NCBI GenBank assembly: GCA_029946075.1 | Contig: JAQSDT010000007.1 | Location: 1-9,527 of the forward strand | Source: a bacterium | Lineage (GTDB): Bacteria; Pseudomonadota; Alphaproteobacteria; Rhizobiales; Xanthobacteraceae | Length of the DNA: 9,527 nt | Direction: 5' to 3' | In this document: positions 1 to 5,799 of the stretch, piece by piece | How the letters are laid out: every line of letters starts with the position of its first letter | How positions within the stretch are numbered: position 1 is the stretch's first letter | Position numbers and translations under genes: made by a program | The notes under the pieces: generated by a model | What the model was told of the DNA's origin: nothing | What the model saw: the letters and a program-made list of their open reading frames with translations, nothing else | The model's database searches: none

Positions 1-139
1 GCCAACGGGTCGCGCGAATGCGCGCCCGATGACAGGCTCCGCGATACCCATCATCACACACACCGGTCGATGGATATCGAGCAGCCTGTCATCACGGCGC
101 GAGCGCCATGGCGCTCGTCGACGGGGGCGACCCGTTGGC
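1..139. repeat. Paired inverted palindromic repeat element (BIME/MITE-like)
   Basis: Two copies of one short element face each other. A perfect 13-bp arm at 1-13 (GCCAACGGGTCGC) is matched inverted at 127-139. A second arm at 28-52 pairs with 69-93: 11 perfect pairs, a short mismatched stretch, then 10 pairs out of 11, whose one mismatch becomes a G-U pair on the minus strand. Between the conserved arms each copy carries its own small hairpin: GCGC-GAAT-GCGC at 12-23 on the left and the 18-bp palindrome CGAGCGCCATGGCGCTCG at 101-118 on the right. A transcript could fold into a cloverleaf-like shape. The element lies just after the P450 stop codon and may end or stabilise that transcript. It has terminal inverted repeats but no coding capacity, and may continue left of the window. 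That it recurs through the genome is inferred. Confidence 0.75.
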
Positions 140-167
140 TCCACCCATCGAATCCTGCATTTCGCCG

Positions 168-1544
168 CTAGATCGCCTCCACCACCACGCGCAATCCGTC
201 GCGCGGTTTCGGGATAGGCCAGATCTGCCAGTCCGGCTTGTAACCGGGCTCCAGCGACACTTCGAGATTTTGCAGGAAGTGCCGCGCGAAACATTTCGCC
301 TGCATGTAGGCGAAGTGCAGGCCGAGGCACATATGTGCGCCGCCGCCATAGGGCACCCAGGCAAAACGATGGCGATTGCGCTGGGCTTCGTCGGTGAAGC
401 GCAACGGATCGAATTTTTCCGGATCGGGCCAGATATCCGGCATGTGATGGGTGAACAGCGGATTGATGCCGACCATCGTGCCGGCCGGGATCGCGTAGCC
501 CTTGAAGCTGAAGTCGCGGATCGCACGCCGCGGCATCGAGGGCACCGGCGGCTTCAGCCGCAACGCTTCCTTGAAAGCCATTTCGGTCAGCGGCATCGCT
601 TCGAGATTGTCGAAATTCATCGGCGCGCCCGGCGTGAGCCCGATCGCGTTGACCTCGTCGCGCAGCTTCTGCTGCCACTCCGGAGAGGCGGCGAGTTCAC
701 CCACGAACGACGTCAGCGACGATGTCAGCGTGTCGTGCGCCGCCATCATCAGGAAGCTCATGTGGTCGACGATGTCCTGGGTCGAGAGCAGCGCGCCGTC
801 CTCGTGGGTGGCATGGCAAAGCTGCGAGAACAGGTCGTCGCCGCCGCCCCTGGCGCGGCGGATCGGGATCTGCTCGGAGAAATAGGCGACGATGCGCTTG
901 CGGCCCCTGACGCCACGCGCCATCGGCGTGCCCGGCAGCGGCTTGCGGATCACGGCGACCGATGCCGCCACCATGTCGACGAAGGCGTTGGTGATGTCGT
1001 CCACTTCAGGCCCGATGCCGGCGCCAAGAAACGAGGTCGCGGCGAGATCCAGCGTGAGCTGCTTCATCGCGGGGTAAAACAGCATAGGTCCGGGCTTGGC
1101 CTTCCACTGCGCCACCCGTGCGGCGATGCCGGTGTCGAGTTCGCCGAGATAGGATTTCATCGGCCCCGATTTGAATGCGACCGACAATGCGCGGCGATGC
1201 AGCCGGTGCTCCTCGAAATCCAGCAGCATCAGTCCGCGCGGAAACAGCAGGCCGAGGATGCGGCCCCAGCCGAGCGTCGAGGAAAACTGCTTGGCCTGGT
1301 CGAACAGCACCAGTTCGTTGGCCTCGGGTCCGAGCAGCACGAGGCTGGTTTCGCCGAACAGATGGCTGCGGTAGACCAGACCATATTTTTTCGATTGCCG
1401 TTCGACCTGCCCCTTGGGGTCGGCGAGCACGTCCAGCGTCTTGCCGATCAGCGGCCAGCCTTCATCGCCCGGGATATGCGTCAGCGAATTGCGGCGCGGC
1501 GGGGTGAAGGTGTAGACGGGGGCCGCAATGGTCTGCATCGACAT
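168..1544 (-). CDS. Cytochrome P450 monooxygenase
   Basis: A soluble bacterial P450 of 458 residues, a usual length, expected to insert one oxygen atom from O2 into a hydrophobic substrate using electrons from separate redox partners; no ferredoxin or reductase gene is nearby. Visible motifs: the I-helix oxygen-activation sequence AAHDTL at residues 268-273 with the acid-alcohol pair D271/T272; the K-helix ExxR as EALR at 326-329; a PERF-like segment FDPLRF at 378-383; and the haem loop YGGGAHMCLG at 399-408 with C406 as the iron ligand. The N-terminus has a proline-rich IPGDEGWPLIG segment and no membrane anchor. Overall flavour resembles CYP120/CYP26-type P450s, but family and substrate are not certain. 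The start at 1544 has a GGAG about 8 bases upstream, and a stop closes this frame not far upstream. Transcribed divergently from the SGNH hydrolase gene. Confidence 0.96.
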   Translation of the reverse strand: MSMQTIAAPVYTFTPPRRNSLTHIPGDEGWPLIGKTLDVLADPKGQVERQSKKYGLVYRSHLFGETSLVLLGPEANELVLFDQAKQFSSTLGWGRILGLLFPRGLMLLDFEEHRLHRRALSVAFKSGPMKSYLGELDTGIAARVAQWKAKPGPMLFYPAMKQLTLDLAATSFLGAGIGPEVDDITNAFVDMVAASVAVIRKPLPGTPMARGVRGRKRIVAYFSEQIPIRRARGGGDDLFSQLCHATHEDGALLSTQDIVDHMSFLMMAAHDTLTSSLTSFVGELAASPEWQQKLRDEVNAIGLTPGAPMNFDNLEAMPLTEMAFKEALRLKPPVPSMPRRAIRDFSFKGYAIPAGTMVGINPLFTHHMPDIWPDPEKFDPLRFTDEAQRNRHRFAWVPYGGGAHMCLGLHFAYMQAKCFARHFLQNLEVSLEPGYKPDWQIWPIPKPRDGLRVVVEAI

Positions 1545-1633
1545 GGCAATCGCTCCGGTTGGGTCTCGGAATCGCCGGCATTATCCACGGCTTCGGTGGC
1601 TTTGTCGCGGCCCGAAATGTTGCCGCGCGGCAT
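1481..1633 (-). CDS. Candidate 50-residue leader ORF overlapping the P450 start
   Basis: A short ORF begins MPRGNISGRDKATEAVDNAG, in a different frame from the P450, and ends at a TGA 63 bases inside the P450 gene. Its ribosome-binding site, GGGAGG at 1641-1646, lies 7 bases before the ATG and is better than the P450's own. Third positions are mostly G or C before the overlap. The start codon abuts the 12-bp palindrome TGCCGCGCGGCA (1621-1632). The peptide is hydrophilic, with no domain or signal sequence that I recognise. It could be a leader affecting P450 translation, or chance; the strong ribosome-binding site is the main argument in favour. Confidence 0.28.
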   Translation of the reverse strand: MPRGNISGRDKATEAVDNAGDSETQPERLPCRCRPLRPPSTPSPRRAAIR

Positions 1634-1764
1634 AACCTGCCTCCCGTAAATAAAGCCTTGTGCCGCTGCAGAAAATGGCGCGGACGTGTCATGGGCCCGG
1701 GGCGGTTCAATTCGTCCACAGCCGTGCTATGGTGCCGCAAAACCATGCGTATCAGGGGGAAGTG

Positions 1765-2580
1765 ATGCCGAAATTGTTGCGTGCGCTCGTCGTTGCCGTC
1801 ATCGCGCTCGGCGGAATGTCCGCCGCAGCGTACGCGCAGACCAAACCGATCGTAACGAGTCTGGGGCCGGACTTTCCCAGGACCGAAATCTTCATCGGCA
1901 ACAGTTTCTTCTACTACAACAACAGCATGCATAGCCACGTACTGGCGATGCAGCGGGCCGCCGATCCCGCCAACAAGGCCGCCTACCGCGCCACATCCGT
2001 CACCATCAGCGGCTCCGGCATCGACTGGCACGACGTCGAAAGCTATTTCCGCCCCAAGGCGATCGGCTCCTATTCCTTCGACGATCAGAACAACGTCAAC
2101 TTCAACAAGCTCGACAAGCTGTTCGACGTCGCCATCATGATGGATTGCAGCCAGTGCCCGATCCATCCCGTGCTGAAATCGGTGTTCACCGAATACACCA
2201 AAAAGGACAGCGACATCGTGCGCGCCAAGGGCGCAAAGCCCGTGTTCTTCATGTCCTGGGCCTATGCCGACAAGCCCGAGATGACGGCGCAACTGGCCGA
2301 GGCCTACACGGTCGCCGGCAATGCGAACAACGCGCTGGTAATTCCGGCAGGGCTCGCCTTCGCCAAGGCGGTCGGCAAGCAGCCCGAACTCAACCTCTAC
2401 GCCGTCGACAAGCGTCACCCGAGTCTGGCCGGGACGTATCTGGCGGCCTGCGTGGTGTTTTCGGCGCTGACCGGCCGTTCGCCGGTCGGCAACAGCTACC
2501 TGGCCGGCATCGATGCGCCGACGGCTGCGTTCCTGCAGAACGTGGCGTGGGAAACCGTACAGGAATATTACGGGAAGTAG
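1765..2580 (+). CDS. Exported SGNH/GDSL-type hydrolase-like protein (DUF4886-like)
   Basis: A 271-residue exported protein with the residue pattern of SGNH hydrolases, which cleave esters with a Ser-His-Asp site. Residues 1-24 form a signal peptide (basic MPKLLR, hydrophobic core, AYA cleavage site). The nucleophile block is IGNSFFYYNN at 44-53, with S47 as the probable catalytic serine. A glycine block (SGSG) follows at 82-85, and the terminal block VDKRHPSLAGTYLAA at 214-228 supplies D215 and H218. IGNSF with D-x-x-H-P-S resembles the DUF4886 branch rather than classical GDSL lipases. A C-x-x-C pair (C128, C131) lies in the third block, perhaps a disulfide in the periplasm. The start at 1765 is preceded by GGGGGAAGTG and places the signal peptide at the N-terminus; the frame's upstream extension to 1660 would bury it. 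A weak promoter, TTCAAT-16-TATGGT (1706-1733), lies just upstream. Substrate unknown. Confidence 0.84.
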   Translation: MPKLLRALVVAVIALGGMSAAAYAQTKPIVTSLGPDFPRTEIFIGNSFFYYNNSMHSHVLAMQRAADPANKAAYRATSVTISGSGIDWHDVESYFRPKAIGSYSFDDQNNVNFNKLDKLFDVAIMMDCSQCPIHPVLKSVFTEYTKKDSDIVRAKGAKPVFFMSWAYADKPEMTAQLAEAYTVAGNANNALVIPAGLAFAKAVGKQPELNLYAVDKRHPSLAGTYLAACVVFSALTGRSPVGNSYLAGIDAPTAAFLQNVAWETVQEYYGK

Positions 2581-2590
2581 GGCGCTATCT

Positions 2591-2675
2591 CGTCATTGCG
2601 AGCGAAGCGAAGCAATCCATCAATCCCCGCGTTGAGATCTGGATTGCTTCGTCGCTGTCGCTCCTTGCAATGACC
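2591..2675. repeat. Palindromic intergenic repeat between convergent genes
   Basis: Imperfect inverted repeat with long arms. The left arm (2591-2619) reads GTCATTGCGAGCGAAGCGAA then GCAATCCA; the right arm (2640-2675) reads TGGATTGCTTCG, then a few extra bases, then GCTCCTTGCAATGAC. The arms are separated by about 20 bases and would fold into a long hairpin with a bulge. Elements with GTCATTGCGAGCG...GAAGCAATCC ends are, as I recall, abundant in Bradyrhizobium-type genomes. It lies between the ends of the SGNH hydrolase and LLM monooxygenase genes, where it could stop or protect both transcripts. Confidence 0.8.
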
Positions 2676-2708
2676 GGGAGAGACCTCGCCGTCTCGAACG
2701 ATGGCCCC

Positions 2709-3950
2709 TCACGCCTTGCGCTTCGCCGCTTCCTTCTGCAGATCGGGCGCATTGATGGTCGGGATCGCGACGCGGCCCGGGCCGGTGAGCGGCAACGCCG
2801 CGGCCGCCTTTTCGTTTTCCATGATCTTGGCCATCACGGCCTGGCCGGCGCGTTCGAACACGGCGCGGTTCTCGATCAGGAATTTCTGGCTTTCGCGCAG
2901 TCCCTTGATGTAGCCGTTGATCTCGGGGATCACGTAGCGCGCCACCATGTCCCAGCTCCGGCGGGTGTTCTCCGGATTGGCCCAGTCGTGCACGAAGCCG
3001 ATGATGGTGCCGACGCCGCCCGAAACCTGCAGCAGGTTCTTGATGGTTTTGACGAGATCGTCGGGCGTGCCGATGGTGGAAGCGGCATTCTCGCCGCCGG
3101 CGGTTTTCTCCACTGCATCTTCGGGGGACTTGAACGGTTCGACGCCGGGCCGCTGCAGCGTACGCACGGTATATTCATTGTGCCAGCGCATCAGGCCGGG
3201 GCCGGCCTCGCGCTCCGCCTGTTCGCGGGTCTCGGCGATGTGCCACGACAGCAGCACGCGCCAGTCGGCGCGGCTCACGGTGGTGCCGGCCTTCCTGGCG
3301 GCATCCTCGGCAAAGCCCCATTGCGTTCCCAGCGCCATCAGGCCCTGCGTCGACATCGAGCCGAGCGAGATGATGCCGATGCCGTATTTGCCGGCCAGCG
3401 TCATGCCCGAGGGCGAGATCTGCGACGCCACCACGAACGGCATGTCCTCCTGAAGCGGCAGCAATTGCAGCGCCGCATCGTTCATCGTGAACCAGTCGCT
3501 CTTGGCGGTAACGCGCTCGCCCTTGAACAGGCGGCGGATCACGGCGATCGCTTCGTCCTGACGGTCGCGCTGCGTCATCGGGTCGATGCCGAGCGTATGT
3601 GCGTCGGAGGCGAGTGCGCCCGGACCCGAGCCGAACAGCGCGCGGCCGCCGGTCATCCAGTCGAGCTGCACCATGCGCTGCGCGACATTGTAGGGATGGT
3701 GATAGGGCAGCGAAACCACGCCGGTGCCGAGCTTGATGCGCTTGGTGCGTTCGCCCGCTGCCGCCAGAAACATTTCCGGCGAGGCGATCATTTCCCAGCC
3801 CGACGAATGATGCTCGCCGCACCAGAATTCGTCGAAGCCGAGCGCGTCGATCTGCTCGACGAAATCGAGGTCGCGGCGGAATTGCAGCAACGGATTTTCG
3901 CCGATCGGATGATGCGGGGCGAGAAAGGCTCCGAATTTGAGACGCGACAT
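2709..3950 (-). CDS. Luciferase-like (LLM class) flavin-dependent monooxygenase
   Basis: A 413-residue cytoplasmic enzyme of the bacterial luciferase-like superfamily, which uses reduced FMN or FAD delivered by a separate reductase to oxidise small organic molecules with O2. The TIM-barrel start LKFGAFLAPHHPIGENP (4-20) is followed by the family signature FWCGEHHSSGWE (42-53), then ASPEMFLAAAGERTKRIKLG (56-75) and GVVSLPYHHP (77-86). The segment GGRALFGSGPGALASDA (101-117) fits the flavin phosphate-binding region. To me the N-terminal half most resembles limonene 1,2-monooxygenase-type members; this is recollection, and the substrate is unproven. Residues from about 340 form a helical C-terminal extension rich in Ala and Lys. 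The start at 3950 has GGAG 12 bases upstream and keeps the whole first strand. It is divergent from the VOC gene, with 172 bp between them. Confidence 0.94.
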   Translation of the reverse strand: MSRLKFGAFLAPHHPIGENPLLQFRRDLDFVEQIDALGFDEFWCGEHHSSGWEMIASPEMFLAAAGERTKRIKLGTGVVSLPYHHPYNVAQRMVQLDWMTGGRALFGSGPGALASDAHTLGIDPMTQRDRQDEAIAVIRRLFKGERVTAKSDWFTMNDAALQLLPLQEDMPFVVASQISPSGMTLAGKYGIGIISLGSMSTQGLMALGTQWGFAEDAARKAGTTVSRADWRVLLSWHIAETREQAEREAGPGLMRWHNEYTVRTLQRPGVEPFKSPEDAVEKTAGGENAASTIGTPDDLVKTIKNLLQVSGGVGTIIGFVHDWANPENTRRSWDMVARYVIPEINGYIKGLRESQKFLIENRAVFERAGQAVMAKIMENEKAAAALPLTGPGRVAIPTINAPDLQKEAAKRKA

Positions 3951-3968
3951 GGGGGTTTCTCTCCGGAT

Positions 3969-3997
3969 TTATTGTTATTTGAAGTGCTCCGACGCAA
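3969..3997 (-). promoter_or_regulatory. Possible sigma-70-type promoter of the LLM monooxygenase gene
   Basis: On the minus strand TTGCGT (3992-3997) and CAATAA (3969-3974) are separated by 17 bases, inside an AT-rich patch that stands out from the GC-rich surroundings and lies about 20 bases before the start codon. The match to TTGACA/TATAAT is partial. A comparable weak pair for the divergent VOC gene is TTGTCG-17-TACCGT at 4054-4082 on the plus strand. Confidence 0.3.
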
Positions 3998-4122
3998 ACC
4001 TACGGGGCGGGCCGGGGCAAGGCAATGCTCCGAGCCGGGCCGCCCGCGCATGGTTGTCGCGCAAAGATGGGTGGCATACCGTTGACCGGAATTCTGCAGC
4101 TATCGTTCCCGGCAAAAGCATC

Positions 4123-4824
4123 ATGAAACTGGCAAAACCCCGTATCGACATCGGCTTTGCGACCAACGACGCACCGGCCGCGCTGGCGTTCTGGCAGAAC
4201 GAGATCGGTCTGCCGTTCGACCACACCCAGCCGATCCGCCGCGGCTACAAGCAGCATCGCCACGATCTCTGCGGCTCGATCCTCAAGATCAATCAGGTCT
4301 ACGAGACGCTGCCGGACAATCCGCCGTCCGGCTATCGTGAGCTCCTGATTGCGCGCGAGGGCGTCACGGTACGGCGACCGATGTGCGATCCCGAAGGCAA
4401 TCGCGTCTCGCTGGTACCGCCGGGCACGTCAGGCATTGAGCGCATCGGCATTCGTCTCGGCGTCCGCGATGTCGAGGCGCACCGCCGCTTCTACACCGAA
4501 GCGCTCGGCCTGCCGCAAGGTGAACCTGCTCCGGATGGGGCGCTGACGTTCCTGGCGGGTGACACCGTGCTGATCGTCGCCCATGCCGCGGATGCGCCGT
4601 CGGATGCGGCATTCGATGGCCACGGCTGGCGTTACATCACGTTCCAGGTGTTCGAGGTCGATCGCGAGCATGTGCATGTGCTCGCCCATGGCGGCCGCGA
4701 GGCGCGGGCGCCGGTGACGCTCGGCACCACGGCGCGGATCTCCATGGTGCGCGATCCCGACGGCAACTGGATCGAACTGTCGCAGCGCGCCTCGCTCACC
4801 GGCTCGCTGGCGCCGCCAGCGTAA
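4123..4824 (+). CDS. Two-domain VOC (glyoxalase/extradiol dioxygenase fold) protein
   Basis: A 233-residue protein with two vicinal-oxygen-chelate modules. Module 1 (residues 5-101) begins RIDIGFATNDAPAALAFWQN and ends DPEGNRVSLVPP. Module 2 (106-222) begins ERIGIRLGVRDVEAHRRFYT and ends DPDGNWIELSQR, the classic closing strand with E218. The alternation of a first strand, a helix with FW/FY, and a D-P-x-G-N closing strand identifies the fold. The usual first-strand metal histidine is not seen in either module (D9 and I108 sit near those positions), and module 1 has no glutamate in its closing strand, so a standard glyoxalase I or extradiol dioxygenase site is doubtful. The start at 4123 lacks a clear Shine-Dalgarno sequence but is the only ATG next to the first strand. 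Divergence from the LLM monooxygenase hints at a shared pathway. Reaction unknown. Confidence 0.88.
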   Translation: MKLAKPRIDIGFATNDAPAALAFWQNEIGLPFDHTQPIRRGYKQHRHDLCGSILKINQVYETLPDNPPSGYRELLIAREGVTVRRPMCDPEGNRVSLVPPGTSGIERIGIRLGVRDVEAHRRFYTEALGLPQGEPAPDGALTFLAGDTVLIVAHAADAPSDAAFDGHGWRYITFQVFEVDREHVHVLAHGGREARAPVTLGTTARISMVRDPDGNWIELSQRASLTGSLAPPA

Positions 4825-4984
4825 TAGTACGGAAGACGATGCGCAAAATTTTAAGGAACTAAGCCTATCCAAGACAACGGCATTCCAGAATAGAACGCGA
4901 AGATTCCGGTGTCTGAAGTGGCGGTCGAACCGGGCTCTTCTTCCAACCCTGATCTCCTTTAAGGCTTCGATTTTTGCCTTTTCC

Positions 4985-5020
4985 GGGGGGCGCCGTTTCT
5001 CAGATGGCGCCTCCCGTTTC
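4985..5020 (+). terminator. Stem-loop, probable terminator of the VOC gene
   Basis: GGGGGGCGCC (4985-4994) pairs with GGCGCCTCCC (5006-5015), 10 pairs including one G-U, around an 11-base loop. It is followed by GTTTCATT, a weak U-tract on the plus strand; the minus strand has no T-run after it. It lies 161 bases after the VOC stop codon, in the gap between the convergent VOC and AsnC genes. Confidence 0.45.
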
Positions 5021-5027
5021 ATTCAGG

Positions 5028-5071
5028 GCGTTTTCGAGCGAAGTGGACGCCAGTTCGCGTGAAGAAAACGC
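5028..5071. terminator. Nested stem-loop downstream of the AsnC gene
   Basis: GCGTTTTC (5028-5035) is matched perfectly by GAAAACGC (5064-5071), and inside it GCGAA (5038-5042) pairs with TTCGC (5054-5058). On the minus strand it begins 13 bases after the AsnC stop codon, so it is placed to end or protect that transcript. No T-run follows on either strand, so intrinsic termination is not assured. The rest of the 4825-5084 gap shows nothing further. Confidence 0.35.
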
Positions 5072-5084
5072 GTCAAAACCAGAT

Positions 5085-5558
5085 CTAGGATGGCACCGAT
5101 GCCGGCAGGCTGACCTTCCAGGTCTCCTTGGCCGACGACAGCGTGATCAGCGTTTCCGTCCGTTCCACGCCGTCCACCGACTTGATGGTCTCGCTCAGAA
5201 ACCGTTCGAGATCGCGCGTGGTGGCAACGCGTACCTTCAGGAGATAATTCCAGGCGCCTGTGACGTGATGACACTCCAGCACGTCGTCCGAGGCCTTGAC
5301 CCGCTCGAGAAAGATCGCCTCGACCTTCGGGCTGCTCCAGCACACCATGATGAAGGCGAGCAGGTTGAGGCCCACCGCCTCCGGCGCGATCCGGGCGTGA
5401 AAGCCGGCAATCATGCCGGAGCGAACCAGCCGCTTGATGCGGTCGTTGATGGTCGAAACGGCGATGCCGATCTTCTCGCTGAGCGCAGCCAAGGGCTGGC
5501 GATCATCCTCCTGCAGCAGCGTCAGCAATTGCCGGTCGGTATCATCCAGTCGCGCCAT
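5085..5558 (-). CDS. Lrp/AsnC family transcriptional regulator
   Basis: A 157-residue protein, the standard size for Lrp/AsnC regulators, which form dimers and octamers and respond to amino acids or related small ligands. Residues 3-62 are the winged helix-turn-helix: LDDTDRQLLTLLQEDDRQ, then the recognition region LSEKIGIAVSTINDRIKRLV and the wing GMIAGFHARIAPEAVGL. Residues 65-145 form the RAM ligand-binding domain, with the characteristic VTGAWNYLLKVRV at 99-111 in place of the common TG-x-Y-D/N-Y-L. The start at 5558 is chosen because AAGGGGA lies 7 bases upstream and the protein then begins right at the DNA-binding domain; the open frame to 5642 would add 28 unrelated residues. It is divergent from the triple-barrel gene across 241 bp, a common layout for a regulator and its target. 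Ligand unknown. Confidence 0.95.
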   Translation of the reverse strand: MARLDDTDRQLLTLLQEDDRQPLAALSEKIGIAVSTINDRIKRLVRSGMIAGFHARIAPEAVGLNLLAFIMVCWSSPKVEAIFLERVKASDDVLECHHVTGAWNYLLKVRVATTRDLERFLSETIKSVDGVERTETLITLSSAKETWKVSLPASVPS

Positions 5559-5615
5559 CGAAAGTCCCCTTCGTAAGTCTTCCGGAGTCTGACCTGTTGC
5601 GGCCTGCCGTGAAAG

Positions 5616-5634
5616 GTCAAAGGTGAGTTTTGAC
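5616..5634. promoter_or_regulatory. Candidate operator in the AsnC / triple-barrel intergenic region
   Basis: GTCAAA (5616-5621) and TTTGAC (5629-5634) form a perfect 6-bp inverted repeat with a 7-base spacer. It lies 58 bases upstream of the AsnC start and is followed on the plus side by a markedly AT-rich stretch (about 5640-5715) that probably holds the promoters of both divergent genes. The position suits autoregulation by the AsnC protein, and perhaps control of the barrel gene. Assignment to this regulator is inferred. Confidence 0.35.
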
Positions 5635-5799
5635 GGGTCCAAACCAAAAAATTTACGGAATGTATCACTAAAACCACAATTACAACGGAAAAATACGCGA
5701 AGGCCCGCAATTTATTCAGCCGTACGCTTTCCCGCGGTACTCTCTCCCTGCGCACCGATTTGGTCGGGGCGATCGGAATTTGGAAGGCAGAGGCACCGG

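Noticed and set aside
108..1649. 513-residue open frame on the plus strand
   Set aside because: It is antisense to the P450, is rich in Arg, His and Gln as expected of a GC-rich shadow frame, and has no recognisable domain, whereas the minus strand has every P450 motif.
1462..2418. 318-residue open frame on the minus strand
   Set aside because: It is antisense to the SGNH hydrolase, has no domain, and the opposite strand has a signal peptide and a catalytic triad pattern.
2145..4085. 646-residue open frame on the plus strand
   Set aside because: It spans the end of the SGNH hydrolase gene in another frame, the palindromic repeat and the antisense of the LLM monooxygenase; its composition is that of a shadow frame and it has no domain.
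4961..4982. Small AAGGC/GCCTT hairpin followed by TTCC as a terminator
   Set aside because: Only five pairs, a 10-base loop and no real T-run; the stem-loop just downstream at 4985-5015 is far stronger.
5623..5799. Upstream extension of the triple-barrel gene
   Set aside because: It would put 59 basic residues before a textbook signal peptide and covers the AT-rich promoter region shared with the AsnC gene.
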